DNA of 64,000 nucleotides from Streptomyces sp. NBC_00448 (GTDB lineage Bacteria; Actinomycetota; Actinomycetes; Streptomycetales; Streptomycetaceae): NCBI RefSeq assembly GCF_036014115.1, contig NZ_CP107913.1, forward strand, positions 9,318,501 to 9,382,500. Direction: 5' to 3'. A program made the position numbers and the translations under genes. Below, one piece after another: positions 49,180 to 57,563 of the stretch (position 1 is the stretch's first letter; every line of letters starts with the position of its first letter). The notes beneath the pieces were generated by a model that worked only from the letters and a program-made list of their open reading frames with translations, was not told the origin of the DNA and did no database searches.

Positions 49180-49581
49180 ATGTTCTTCACGGTTCTCGCC
49201 TCGGCGGGCCTCGTCGTCGGAATCGGCGCCGCCGTCAAGGCGGTCAAAGACGAGGCCGCCTTCCTCCGGGTCCGCCGCCGGGGCATAGAAGTCCAGGCCG
49301 ACGTCGTGGACAACGACGCGAGCCCCGTCGGCAACCGGAACACGTACTTCCTCACCCCGGTCGTCCGCTACCGCCTCAACGGCCGCTCCTACACGGCCGC
49401 GTTGTGCAACCCCAACGGCGCACCCGGCGGTGTCGGCGGCGGCATGACCGTCCTGGTCCACCCCGACCATCCGTACGCGCCCTACGACCGCTACGGCGGG
49501 ATGGGCACCCAGTCCCGCAACCTTCTGCTGCTCTTCGCCCTCACGGTCGCGGACTTCGCGCTGATGCTCGCCCTCCGCTGA
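49180..49581 (+). CDS. DUF3592-like membrane protein
   Basis: 133 residues. N-terminal helix FTVLASAGLVVGIGAAV and C-terminal helix NLLLLFALTVADFALMLALR, with an intervening beta-rich loop (VQADVVDNDAS, VVRYRLNGRSYTA, VLVHPDHPYAPY). This is the DUF3592 pattern in which the loop begins with a GxxxxA(T/R)V strand; function unknown. ATG 49180 is preceded by AGGATG. Confidence 0.7.
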   Translation: MFFTVLASAGLVVGIGAAVKAVKDEAAFLRVRRRGIEVQADVVDNDASPVGNRNTYFLTPVVRYRLNGRSYTAALCNPNGAPGGVGGGMTVLVHPDHPYAPYDRYGGMGTQSRNLLLLFALTVADFALMLALR

Positions 49582-49700
49582 AGCCCGGACCGTCCGGTTG
49601 CCCTGGGGCTGCGGTTCGCGACGGTCGCTGATGGGCCCTCGCTCGTCGCGGAGGCCGGGCGGGGCGGGGGCCTTGGAGCCGCGGGGAGAGGTCGGGGCCG

Positions 49701-50723
49701 TCAGGGACGGGAGGACGACTTGGACTCGATGCGGCCCAACGGGCTTGTGCTGTCGGCCAGTTCCTTGCGGACCGCGGTCCAGCCGGTGTCGTCGAGGCCG
49801 AGGGTGTGGCGGAGGTAGGCGGTGGTGGCGCGCTGGATCAGGGCGAGCCGGCCGGGGTGCTCGTCCGTGGTCTCCCTGGCCTCGTAGCCGGGGACGCCGC
49901 CGAGCGAGTGCTCCGCGCCGAACAGGGTGAGCAGGCTCTTGTCGCCCGGGCTCAGGACGTACGGGTCGGCGAGCCAGTCCGGTCCGCGGACGGTCATCGG
50001 GGAGTCGTCCCGGTCCCCGGCGACGACGAGAGCCGGGGCCGTCATGTGCGTGAAGTCCGCGTTCATGAACGGGTAGTTCTCGGCGGCGAACGCCGACAGG
50101 TCGGCGCCGCCCCGTCCGGCCGTGGCGAGCAGCACGCCCGCCCGCACCCGCGGGTCCGACAGGTCCTCGCCGGTGCCGCTGCCCGGGTCGAGGACGCGCA
50201 GCCCCAGCAGGTTCCCCGCGGTCTGGCCGCCGAAGGAGTGCCCGGCCGCGGCGACACGGCTCCGGTCGACCCGCCCGCCGAGCCCGGGAACGGCGGCTTC
50301 CAGCAGGTCGAGCCGGTCGAGGACGCGCTTCACGTCCGCCACCCGGTGCCGCCATATCCGCGGGGTACGGGGATCGTCGGCGGGAAGGCCCACGGTCCGC
50401 GAGTCGAGGTGGGTGGGTTGCACCACCACGAAGCCGTGCGCGGCCCAGAAGTCGGTCAGCGGGCCGTAGCCATCAGCCGACGAGCCGAAACCGTGCGAGA
50501 AGACGACGACCGGCAGGTCCCGCCCGGACACCGGCGCGGTCACCCGCACCCGCAGGTCCTCGCCGCGGTCCGGCGCGTCCAGCACGATCGGCTTCACCGA
50601 GACGATCCGCGGCGGGCGCGCGCCGCCGGCTGCTTCGACGCTCGTCGGGTGGGCGAGGTCGCTGCGTGTCGGGGCAGCGCTCGTCCGGTCGGGGTTTGTC
50701 GGGTCGGGATCGGAATGCGTCAT
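49701..50723 (-). CDS. Alpha/beta hydrolase, chlorophyllase/PETase-like
   Basis: 340 residues from ATG 50723 (GAGGAAA upstream). VVFSHGFGSSADGY carries the oxyanion loop and AAAGHSFGGQTAG the nucleophile Ser. The acid is probably in AGDRDDSP and the histidine in FGAEHSLGGVPGYEA. No signal peptide, so it is cytoplasmic. It is divergent from a TetR gene, with twin palindromes between them, and is the likely target of that repressor. Confidence 0.87.
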   Translation of the reverse strand: MTHSDPDPTNPDRTSAAPTRSDLAHPTSVEAAGGARPPRIVSVKPIVLDAPDRGEDLRVRVTAPVSGRDLPVVVFSHGFGSSADGYGPLTDFWAAHGFVVVQPTHLDSRTVGLPADDPRTPRIWRHRVADVKRVLDRLDLLEAAVPGLGGRVDRSRVAAAGHSFGGQTAGNLLGLRVLDPGSGTGEDLSDPRVRAGVLLATAGRGGADLSAFAAENYPFMNADFTHMTAPALVVAGDRDDSPMTVRGPDWLADPYVLSPGDKSLLTLFGAEHSLGGVPGYEARETTDEHPGRLALIQRATTAYLRHTLGLDDTGWTAVRKELADSTSPLGRIESKSSSRP

Positions 50724-50934
50724 GGCGGGGTTTCCTCTCGGATGCGGTGGACGCCGGCGGGGTCCGCGGGAGGCGGGGTGCCTCAGGCCGGCGGGGTCGG
50801 GTCGTACGGGCGAGCGGCGGCCGCGCGGTATCGGGGCGCGGGTGCCCCGCCCGGTCCGGCGCGTACGCCGTTACGTGCGGTCGGCGGCGCGCCCGGGTTG
50901 GTCGCCGGCGCCCGGATCTGCCATCATGGATAAA

Positions 50935-50949
50935 CGGGACACCGTCCCG
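50935..50949. promoter_or_regulatory. TetR operator 1
   Basis: CGGGACACCGTCCCG, a 15-bp inverted repeat in the gap between the divergent hydrolase and TetR genes. Confidence 0.65.
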
Positions 50950-50959
50950 ATTGACGATA

Positions 50960-50974
50960 CGGGACGCTGTCCCG
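50960..50974. promoter_or_regulatory. TetR operator 2
   Basis: CGGGACGCTGTCCCG, same half-sites as 50935-50949, exactly 25 bp further on and 29 bp before the TetR start. A TTGACG -35-like box lies between the two. Confidence 0.65.
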
Positions 50975-51002
50975 GTTAGCAAACCCCGTAAGCGGAGAGA
51001 GG

Positions 51003-51608
51003 GTGAGCGCGATGGGCGAGGGCGACCAGGGCGAGGGCGCGGGGCGCGCGGCGGCCCGGCCCAAGCGGGCGGACGCGCGGCGCAACGAGGAGAACCTGCT
51101 CGACGCGGCCGCCGCGGTCTTCGTCACCTCGGGCGTCGAGGCGCCGCTGCGCGACATCGCGGCGAAGGCCGGCGTCGGCACGGCCACGATCTACCGCCAC
51201 TTCCCGACCCGGGCGGACCTCATCGTCGCCGTGTACCGGCACCAGGTCGAGGCCCTCGCGGACGCGGGCCCGGCCCTGCTGGAGTCCGCCGCAACACCGC
51301 ACGCCGCGCTGGGCCGATGGATCGACCTCTTCGTCGACTTCCTGGTCACCAAGCTCGGACTCGCCGCCGTGCTCCAGTCCGACGACCCCTGCTTCGACCC
51401 GCTGCACGCCTACTTCCTCGACCGGCTCCTGCCGGTGTGCACCGAGATGCTCGACGCCGCGGCCGCCGCCGGCGAGATCCGCCCCGACGTGGACTCCTAC
51501 GAGCTGCTGCGCGGCGTCGCGAGCCTGTGCGTGGGGGCCGGCGGTCCCCGCTACGACACCCGCCGGCTGGTCGAGTTCCTCATCGCGGGGCTGCGCCGGC
51601 CGAGCTGA
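51003..51608 (+). CDS. TetR/AcrR family regulator
   Basis: 201 residues from GTG 51003. HTH at about 28-70: AAAAVFVTSGVEAPLRDIAA and AGVGTATIYRHFPTRADLIV. The ligand domain is all helical. CGGGAC-N3-GTCCCG palindromes upstream are probably its own operators and would also control the divergent hydrolase. Confidence 0.9.
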   Translation: MSAMGEGDQGEGAGRAAARPKRADARRNEENLLDAAAAVFVTSGVEAPLRDIAAKAGVGTATIYRHFPTRADLIVAVYRHQVEALADAGPALLESAATPHAALGRWIDLFVDFLVTKLGLAAVLQSDDPCFDPLHAYFLDRLLPVCTEMLDAAAAAGEIRPDVDSYELLRGVASLCVGAGGPRYDTRRLVEFLIAGLRRPS

Positions 51609-51696
51609 GTGCCGGGAGGGCGCGGCGCGGTCGGCGCGCTGCGGGGGCGTTCGTGGTTCCGGCGGTGCGCCGTCCGGCGGTTCGGCATCCGGGGCC

Positions 51697-51809
51697 GAGC
51701 CGTACGCGGGTGAGCCGTGCGCGGGCTGAGCCGTCGACCCGTGCACGGGTCGAGCCGTACGTGAGCCGGCCGTATGCGAGCTGCGCCGTACGCGCTGCGC
51801 CCTACGCGG
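51697..51809. repeat. GAGCCGTACGCGG-type repeat array with palindrome
   Basis: Seven or so degenerate 14-18-bp units related to GAGCCGTACGCGGGT. Inside lies a perfect 20-bp palindrome, TCGACCCGTGCACGGGTCGA (51734-51753). The array fills the gap between convergent TetR and MarR genes and may act as a terminator. Confidence 0.6.
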
Positions 51810-51824
51810 CGGTCGGCGCGAAGG

Positions 51825-52295
51825 TCAGGGTCGGACCGCCGTCGGGCGGCGGATCTCCTCCACGGCGGTGACCAGCGGCGCGAGCTGCGGGTCGGCCGCG
51901 GCGTGGTCGAGCGCTTCGCGCAGGGCCGCGTTGTTGGTGGGGCGGGCCGCCGCGAGCAGGTCGCGGCCGGCCGGGGTGACGTCGGTGTAGATGCCGCGCC
52001 GGTCGGTCGGGCACAGGTAGCGGGAGAGCAGCCCGCGCTCCTCCAGCCGCGTCACCAGGCGGGTGGTCGCGGACTGGCTGAGCACCACCGCGTCGGCGAC
52101 CTGCTTCATCTGGAGGTGGCCGCCGTCGCCGTCGTGCTGCCGGCTGAGCACGTCGAGCAGCGAGAACTCGCGCACGCTCAGGCCGTGGCCGGACTGCAGG
52201 GCCCGCTCGATGTGCGCCTCGATACGGCCGTGCAGCAAGGACAGCGCGCACCAGCTGTCGGCCAGGGCGGTCAGTGCCGGGTCGGTGGCGGTCAT
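51825..52295 (-). CDS. MarR family regulator
   Basis: 156 residues from ATG 52295. Winged helix with LSVREFSLLDVLSRQHDG, then MKQVADAVVLSQSATTRLVT and a wing containing CPTDRRGIYTDVTPAGRDLL. A -10 box (TATGAT) lies 6 nt before the ATG, so the mRNA is probably leaderless. It is divergent from an MFS exporter and the likely repressor of both genes through the CTTGCA/TGCAAG repeat. Confidence 0.9.
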   Translation of the reverse strand: MTATDPALTALADSWCALSLLHGRIEAHIERALQSGHGLSVREFSLLDVLSRQHDGDGGHLQMKQVADAVVLSQSATTRLVTRLEERGLLSRYLCPTDRRGIYTDVTPAGRDLLAAARPTNNAALREALDHAAADPQLAPLVTAVEEIRRPTAVRP

Positions 52296-52301
52296 ACCGA
52301 C

Positions 52302-52343
52302 ATCATAGCGCGCTTGCAGATAACCAGCGCGTGCAAGTATTGT
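52302..52343. promoter_or_regulatory. Divergent MarR/MFS promoter and operator
   Basis: Minus strand: TATGAT (52302-52307), just before the MarR ATG. Plus strand: TTGCAG (52314-52319), 18 bp, TATTGT (52338-52343) for the exporter. The inverted repeat CTTGCA (52313-52318) and TGCAAG (52332-52337) spans both promoters. Confidence 0.6.
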
Positions 52344-52418
52344 GGGCGCCTGATAACCGCGCATGCCTGCTAGTCGGCGGGGTGTGCCGCCCTGCCCTCC
52401 CCTTCGAAAGGCCCTTCC

Positions 52419-53753
52419 ATGCCCCTCGCGCTCCTGGCCCTCGCCATCGGGGCCTTCGGCATCGGCACCACCGAGTTCGTCGTCGTCGGCCTGCTCCCGC
52501 AGATCGCCGGCGACTACGGCGTCTCCGTGCCCACCGCGGGCCTGCTCGTCACCGGGTACGCGCTCGGTGTCGTCGCGGGCGCCCCTCTGATGACCGCGCT
52601 GGGCACGAAGGTCTCCCGCAAACGGATGCTGATCCTGCTGATGGGGCTGTTCGTGGTCGGCAACCTGGTCTCCGCGGTCGCGCCGGTGCTCGCGGTGATG
52701 CTCGTCGGCCGGGTGATCGCCTCCCTCGCACACGGCGCGTTCTTCGGCATCGGCTCGGTGGTGGCCTCGGAACTGGTCGCCCCGCACAAGCGGGCCGGCG
52801 CGATCGCCATGATGTTCACCGGGCTGACGGTCGCCAACGTCGTCGGGGTGCCGCTCGGCACCTTCGTCGGGCAGAGCGCGGGCTGGCGGATCACGTTCGT
52901 GCTGGTCGCCGGGCTCGGCGTGCTCGGGCTGCTCGGCGTGGTGAAGCTCGTCCCCGACCTGCCCAGGCCCGAGGGCGTGCGGCTGCGGCACGAGGTCGCG
53001 GTGCTGCGCAAGCCGCAGGTGCTGCTCGCCATGGCGATGACCGTGCTCGGCTTCGGCGGGGTGTTCGCCGCCATCACCTACCTCGCGCCGATGATGACCG
53101 ACGTCACCGGGTACGCCGACGGCTCGGTGACCTGGCTGCTGGTGCTGTTCGGGCTCGGCATGGTCGCGGGCAACCTGGTCGGCGGCCGGTTCGCCGACCG
53201 GCACCTGATGCCGATGCTGTTCACGGCGCTCGGCGCGCTCGGCGTCGTACTGGCCGCGTTCACCGTCACCGCGCACGACAAGACCGCCGCCGCGGTGACC
53301 GTCTTCCTGATCGGCGCGCTCGGCTTCGCCACGGTGCCGCCGCTGCAGAAGCGGGTGCTGGACCAGGCGTCCGGCGCACCCACCCTCGCCTCGGCGCTCA
53401 ACATCGGCGCCTTCAACCTCGGCAACGCGCTCGCCGCGTGGCTGGGCGGACTGGTCATCTCGGCCGGCCACTCCTACACCGCGGCGAACTGGGTCGGCGC
53501 GGCGCTCACCGCCGGGGCGCTGGTCCTGGCGCTGATCTCCGCCGCACTGGAGCGCGGGCAGCGCACCACGGCCGGGCGGAGCCGTAGGGTGACCGGCCGC
53601 AGGGTGGCGGGGTCCGAGGCCGCGCCGGAGTCCGTGGCGGCGCAGGAATCCGTGGCGGTACGGCCGGGGGCGGACGCCGGTCAGGCCCCGGCGCGGCCGG
53701 AGACGTCGAGCGACAGCGCCGTGGAGTGGGCCGCGAACCCCAACTCCCGGTAA
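52419..53753 (+). CDS. MFS exporter, DHA1 (12-helix) family
   Basis: 444 residues, 12 helices. IGAFGIGTTEFVVVGLLPQI is the signature N-terminus of the AraJ/CmlA-like sugar- and drug-exporter group; VGRVIASLAHGAFFGIGSVV follows in helix 4, and RFADRHLMPMLF is the second-half motif A. The core ends near residue 390; the last 50 residues are a polar tail that overlaps the convergent acetyltransferase gene by 73 bp and may not be conserved. Substrate unknown; MarR-controlled. Confidence 0.92.
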   Translation: MPLALLALAIGAFGIGTTEFVVVGLLPQIAGDYGVSVPTAGLLVTGYALGVVAGAPLMTALGTKVSRKRMLILLMGLFVVGNLVSAVAPVLAVMLVGRVIASLAHGAFFGIGSVVASELVAPHKRAGAIAMMFTGLTVANVVGVPLGTFVGQSAGWRITFVLVAGLGVLGLLGVVKLVPDLPRPEGVRLRHEVAVLRKPQVLLAMAMTVLGFGGVFAAITYLAPMMTDVTGYADGSVTWLLVLFGLGMVAGNLVGGRFADRHLMPMLFTALGALGVVLAAFTVTAHDKTAAAVTVFLIGALGFATVPPLQKRVLDQASGAPTLASALNIGAFNLGNALAAWLGGLVISAGHSYTAANWVGAALTAGALVLALISAALERGQRTTAGRSRRVTGRRVAGSEAAPESVAAQESVAVRPGADAGQAPARPETSSDSAVEWAANPNSR

Positions 53754-54217
53754 AGGTGCTCGGCTTCGGGCGTGGCGTGCAGGTCCACCCGTGTCACGCC
53801 GTGCGCCGCGAACCAGTCGAGCAGCGCCTCGGTCACCGCCCCCGCGTAGCCGCGCCCGCGGTACTCCGGATCGGTGCACACGTTGAAGATGAAGCCGAAC
53901 CGGCCGGCGGGCGACGACGGCGAGGGCAGCCGCTGCTCGACGGTGCCCACCGCGCACGCGGCCAGCCCGGCACCCTGGTCGGCGTCCACCACGAACACCC
54001 CGGTCGCCGGGTCGGGGACGGCCAGTTGCCCGGCCAGCAGCCGCCGCGCCTCGGCCTCCCACGGCCCGGGCGCGTCGGTCCCGGTCATCGCCGCGAACAT
54101 CACCCGCCGCAGCCGCACCACCTCGGCCACGTCCCCGTGGCCACCGTTCCGTACCGCGACAGGGACGGCCTCGCATGTCGTGCGCGCCCCAGCGGCGGGC
54201 GCCGGCTCACCGGTCAC
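53681..54217 (-). CDS. GNAT acetyltransferase
   Basis: 178 residues. FIFNVCTDPEYRGRGYAGAV is the acetyl-CoA-binding V/I-x-x-x-x-R-G-x-G-x-A loop, followed by TRVDLHATPEAEHLYRELGF, the typical last strand-helix. One domain, cytoplasmic. Its 3' end overlaps the convergent MFS gene. Acceptor unknown. Confidence 0.85.
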   Translation of the reverse strand: MTGEPAPAAGARTTCEAVPVAVRNGGHGDVAEVVRLRRVMFAAMTGTDAPGPWEAEARRLLAGQLAVPDPATGVFVVDADQGAGLAACAVGTVEQRLPSPSSPAGRFGFIFNVCTDPEYRGRGYAGAVTEALLDWFAAHGVTRVDLHATPEAEHLYRELGFAAHSTALSLDVSGRAGA

Positions 54218-54413
54218 ACCGCGAATCTAGCGATCCGGATGCGCCGGTGGGACGGCGGCCCTCGGGGGTGGAGGGGCGGCCCGCTCGCGGACGGGAGCCC
54301 CGGTCCGTGGAGGGGGCGCCGATCTTGCTGGCGCCAGCCCTCGTCCCTGGCAGGGGAACCCGTTTCCGGAGGGGCGCCCTGATTCCGGGGGAGCGGCGGG
54401 GCGGGCGGGCCGC

Positions 54414-54818
54414 TCAGTCGCGGCGGTCCTCGGTCCCGTAGCCCAGGGCCTGCACGACGGCCTGGACGTTCGGGTAGATCTCGTCCGGGGGAAGGCCGGC
54501 CACCCGCTCGACGAGCGTGTCCGGTGCCTGGTGGCGGTGGAGCGCGCCGAGCAGGGCGCTGCGGCGGGCCGGGTAGACGCTGCGGTCGAGATGCCTGGCC
54601 AGGTCGCTGCGCACGTAGACGCCCTGCGGCGTCATCCCGGCCGGTGCGGCGCCACCGCGGGCGGGCGCGGTGAGGGTCGGGTCCTGGTCGGAGGGCTGGG
54701 GCTCGGCGAGTTCCTCGCCGGCCTGCACCGCCCGGTTCGCCTTCAGCGCGACCTGCGTCTCCCTCTTCAGTTCGTCGTCACGGGCGAAGCCGGTCTTGTT
54801 GGTTCCCTGGTCCGTCAT
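54414..54818 (-). CDS. DUF2795 protein
   Basis: 134 residues from ATG 54818. Disordered, charged N-terminal half. The C-terminal 65 residues match DUF2795: VYVRSDLARHLDRSVYPARR, ALLGALHRHQAPDTLVERVA and the closing QAVVQALG. The family is small and of unknown function. Single gene. Confidence 0.75.
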   Translation of the reverse strand: MTDQGTNKTGFARDDELKRETQVALKANRAVQAGEELAEPQPSDQDPTLTAPARGGAAPAGMTPQGVYVRSDLARHLDRSVYPARRSALLGALHRHQAPDTLVERVAGLPPDEIYPNVQAVVQALGYGTEDRRD

Positions 54819-54999
54819 GCGGCGATGGCCTCCCTTGTCGATCGCCGGGCCGCGCGGCACATCCACCGCGCCCCCGGCCGGGGCTTGGCTTCATCGGGTA
54901 CCCGACCGTCACGTCCCGAAACCACCCCTGCCGCATCCGCCCCTGCCGCCACCCGTCCCCGCTGTCGCCCGCCCCTGCCGCCACTCGGCCCGGGCGCCA

Positions 55000-55036
55000 C
55001 TCGGCCCCGCCCGGGGCAGGTCCGGGCGGGGCCGAG
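55000..55036 (-). terminator. Hairpin terminator of the G1 peptidase gene
   Basis: Perfect 15-bp inverted repeat CTCGGCCCCGCCCGG (55000-55014) with 55022-55036 and a 7-nt loop, 50 bp past the stop. Confidence 0.75.
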
Positions 55037-55085
55037 GGGGTCAGCCGGCCGCCGTCCTCACGGATGCGGCCCTACGACGTCGCGG

Positions 55086-55844
55086 TCAGCTGTGCTTCCA
55101 GGTCACCGTGAAGTTCTCGCTCGACGACAGCGCCGAGGTGGTCGCCTTCGTGGTGCTGCCCGAGGCCATGTTGATCTGGTCGGGCGAGAAGCTGCCTATC
55201 GGCTGGCCGTTGGCGGTGGCGTTGGTGAACGACGCCGTGCCGAAGTTCGCCAGCGGGAGCACGCCGGTGGAGCTGGACGGCGCCTCGGCGATGATCTCGG
55301 CGGACGCGTTGGACAGGCCGCTCTGCGACTTGGTGGTGGTCTTCGTCCACCCCTGGGTGGTGTCGGAGAGCGTGAGCGTGTACTTGGTCCCGCTGACGCT
55401 GACCGTCGAGGTGAAGTGGTCGCCCGCCTTCACGGTGTTGCTGTAGTTCACCGGGTACGCCGGGTACATCTCGTACCAGGCGTAGTACTGGGGGCTGCCG
55501 CCCGAGCAGTCGCCCTCGCTGCCGGTCTGCTCCACCGAGTTGCTGCCGTCGCCGTCCAGGCCGATCCAGAACGACGAGTAGGCCGTCGAGCCGGAGCAGC
55601 TGACCGCCGGCTGCACCCAGCTGGACGAGACACTGCTGAAGGTCTGTCCGGTGGCCGCGTAGCCGGCCCAGTTGGAGCTGGTGCTGTGCTCGATGCGGCC
55701 GTCGGGGCCGATGACACGGTGGCTGCCGACCGGCGCCTGGAATACCGTGGGGGCGGCGCTCGCCACGGCCGGGGCGGTGGCCAGTGCGGACAGGACCGCC
55801 GCGCTGACGGCTGTTGCGGCGGTGAAGCGCTTGGTTGCCGACAT
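55086..55844 (-). CDS. Secreted G1 (glutamic) peptidase, eqolisin-like
   Basis: 252 residues from ATG 55844, preceded by GAAGGAG. Signal peptide about 1-31 (ATAPAVASA, then APT). Peptidase_A4/G1 fold: SSNWAGYAATG, SSSWVQPAVSC, SSFWIGLDGDGSNSVEQTGS with the candidate catalytic Gln106, and NASAEIIAEAPSSSTG with the glutamate of the dyad (Glu183 or Glu187). Cysteines in VSCSGS and GDCSGG can form a disulfide. These peptidases work best at acid pH. The mature part (about 220 residues) is typical. Confidence 0.88.
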   Translation of the reverse strand: MSATKRFTAATAVSAAVLSALATAPAVASAAPTVFQAPVGSHRVIGPDGRIEHSTSSNWAGYAATGQTFSSVSSSWVQPAVSCSGSTAYSSFWIGLDGDGSNSVEQTGSEGDCSGGSPQYYAWYEMYPAYPVNYSNTVKAGDHFTSTVSVSGTKYTLTLSDTTQGWTKTTTKSQSGLSNASAEIIAEAPSSSTGVLPLANFGTASFTNATANGQPIGSFSPDQINMASGSTTKATTSALSSSENFTVTWKHS

Positions 55845-56231
55845 GCTGCTCCTTCTCGCGGATCTCGCGGTGCAGGCGTGTAACCAGCGGCGGTCAGTGG
55901 GGTTAGCGTGCCGCCAGTGATTGACAGTGTGCAGACAATCACCGACGGGGAGGCACCCGTTCGTGCCAACGATCGGCAAAGACCGCGCCAAGTGCGCCTC
56001 GGGAAAAGGGGAGTTTGGCGTCATGTCGGGGCAATTCGCCTCACCGGGCGGGGAGATGACGACCCGGAAACGGACGGCCCGCCTCCGCTCCGGCCGCTCC
56101 CTGCGAGGACCTCACCGCCGCAGTACGCGAGCGTCCCTCGGAGGCGGTCTCGATCGGTTTGATCGGTAGGGTGGTTGCCGTGACGGCGAGGGCGGAACGG
56201 CCGGCCCTGGACGGGTAGCAGCCAGAGGAGA

Positions 56232-57074
56232 GTGAGCTTCACGTTGTCCGCCGAAGAAGACCCGGTCCGGGAGCAGGTGAAGCCCCTGCTCGAACGCTTC
56301 AGGTCCGATATCGAAGCGGTGGTGCCCCTGGTCGCCCTCTGGGCGCACGGATCGCTGGCCCTGGGGGACTACCAGGTGGGACGCAGCGATCTCGATCTGG
56401 TGGCGCTGGTCGGCGCGGCACCCACCGACGCGCAGCAGGAGGAACTGCGGTCCGTCCATGGACGTTTGGTCGCCGATGTCCCCCTGGCCCGGACCCTGCA
56501 CTGCACCTACGTGCCCAAGGGGGCGGAGTCCGATCCGGCGCGGGCGCATCCGACCTGGGCTCAGGGCGAGTGGTTCGAGCGTCCGGTCACCCCTGTGAGC
56601 CGACGCGAACTTGCCCTGGGAGCAACGGTCTTGAGTGGGCCGCCGCCGGGCGGCCTGCTGCCCGAGGTGAGCGACCAGGAGCTCGCCGGCTTCGTCCGTG
56701 CCGAGTTGGCGGACTACTGGCTGCGTGTGACGGGCGACGCCAAGGCCGCGCTGTGGCTCCAGGACATCTGGGTGGACCTGGGAATGCTGACCTTCGCGAG
56801 GGCATCGGTGACCCTGCGCGACGGCCGGCTGGTCACCAAGCGCGAAGCCCTCGAAGAACTGCGCTCCCTGGGAGCGCCGGCGGAGGTCGTCGACGACATC
56901 CGTCGACGCAGATACCGGACGGACCGCCTGGCGGACCCGTCCGCGTCCGCCGGCTGGCCGGCCCGACGCGCGGAACTGGCCCGGGAGTTCGTCCGCACCG
57001 GGATCACCCGCCTCCTGGCGCACCAAGGAGGCCCGCCACCGAAACCGTCCGCGGACACGGGTCCTGCGCGTTGA
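56232..57074 (+). CDS. Nucleotidyltransferase-domain protein
   Basis: 280 residues from GTG 56232; GAGGAG lies only 1 nt before it, and a TTG at 56244 is an alternative. ALWAHGSLALGDYQVGRSDL holds the pol-beta-type nucleotidyltransferase motif: G40-S41 and the metal pair D53/D55. The helical C-terminal half (ALWLQDIWVDLGMLTFARAS) resembles aminoglycoside adenylyltransferases, but I cannot assign a substrate. Probably cytoplasmic; monocistronic or with the monooxygenase gene 140 bp downstream. Confidence 0.78.
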   Translation: MSFTLSAEEDPVREQVKPLLERFRSDIEAVVPLVALWAHGSLALGDYQVGRSDLDLVALVGAAPTDAQQEELRSVHGRLVADVPLARTLHCTYVPKGAESDPARAHPTWAQGEWFERPVTPVSRRELALGATVLSGPPPGGLLPEVSDQELAGFVRAELADYWLRVTGDAKAALWLQDIWVDLGMLTFARASVTLRDGRLVTKREALEELRSLGAPAEVVDDIRRRRYRTDRLADPSASAGWPARRAELAREFVRTGITRLLAHQGGPPPKPSADTGPAR

Positions 57075-57214
57075 TCCCGCCGGCCGGGCGAAGAGCGGGC
57101 GTGTCCGCTGGGAGCGTGAACGGGTCCGGCTGACAGAGGCGGGCCGGGCGCGTGCTGCCGGAGGATCGGGGCCATCCGACCCGCGGCCGTCGCCGCCTTG
57201 CCAAGGAGATCCCC

Positions 57215-57517
57215 GTGTTCATCGCGATCCTCGATTTCAGGACTGCCGCCACCGACCGGCCCGCTGTCCTCGCCCGATTCGACGGGGAGGCTCATCGGGT
57301 ACGCGCCATGCCGGGCAACATCGCCTTCCGGGTCTACGCCGCGCGTGAGGACGACGTCGCAGTCGCCGTGGTCCACGAGTGGGACGACGAGGCGTCGTTC
57401 GCCGACTACCTGAGGTCGGACTCCTTCGCCCGACTGAGCGACGCGATTCGGCCGATGATGACCGGAGCACCGGTGAGTCGGCGCTTTCGCGCCGACTTGC
57501 TGGAGACGGTGGCGTGA
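57215..57517 (+). CDS. Antibiotic biosynthesis monooxygenase (ABM) domain protein
   Basis: 100 residues from GTG 57215 with AAGGAGAT upstream. Single ferredoxin-like ABM domain: IAILDFRTAATDRPAVLARF, AVVHEWDDEASFADYLRSDS, and a final FRADLLETVA. Acts as a dimer, either as a cofactor-free oxygenase or a stress-type enzyme. The AraC-type gene follows 46 bp later and may regulate it. Confidence 0.82.
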   Translation: MFIAILDFRTAATDRPAVLARFDGEAHRVRAMPGNIAFRVYAAREDDVAVAVVHEWDDEASFADYLRSDSFARLSDAIRPMMTGAPVSRRFRADLLETVA

Positions 57518-57563
57518 CCGGCGGCGCGACGGACTCCTGGGATCGGGCTGTGCGAGGCTGTCG

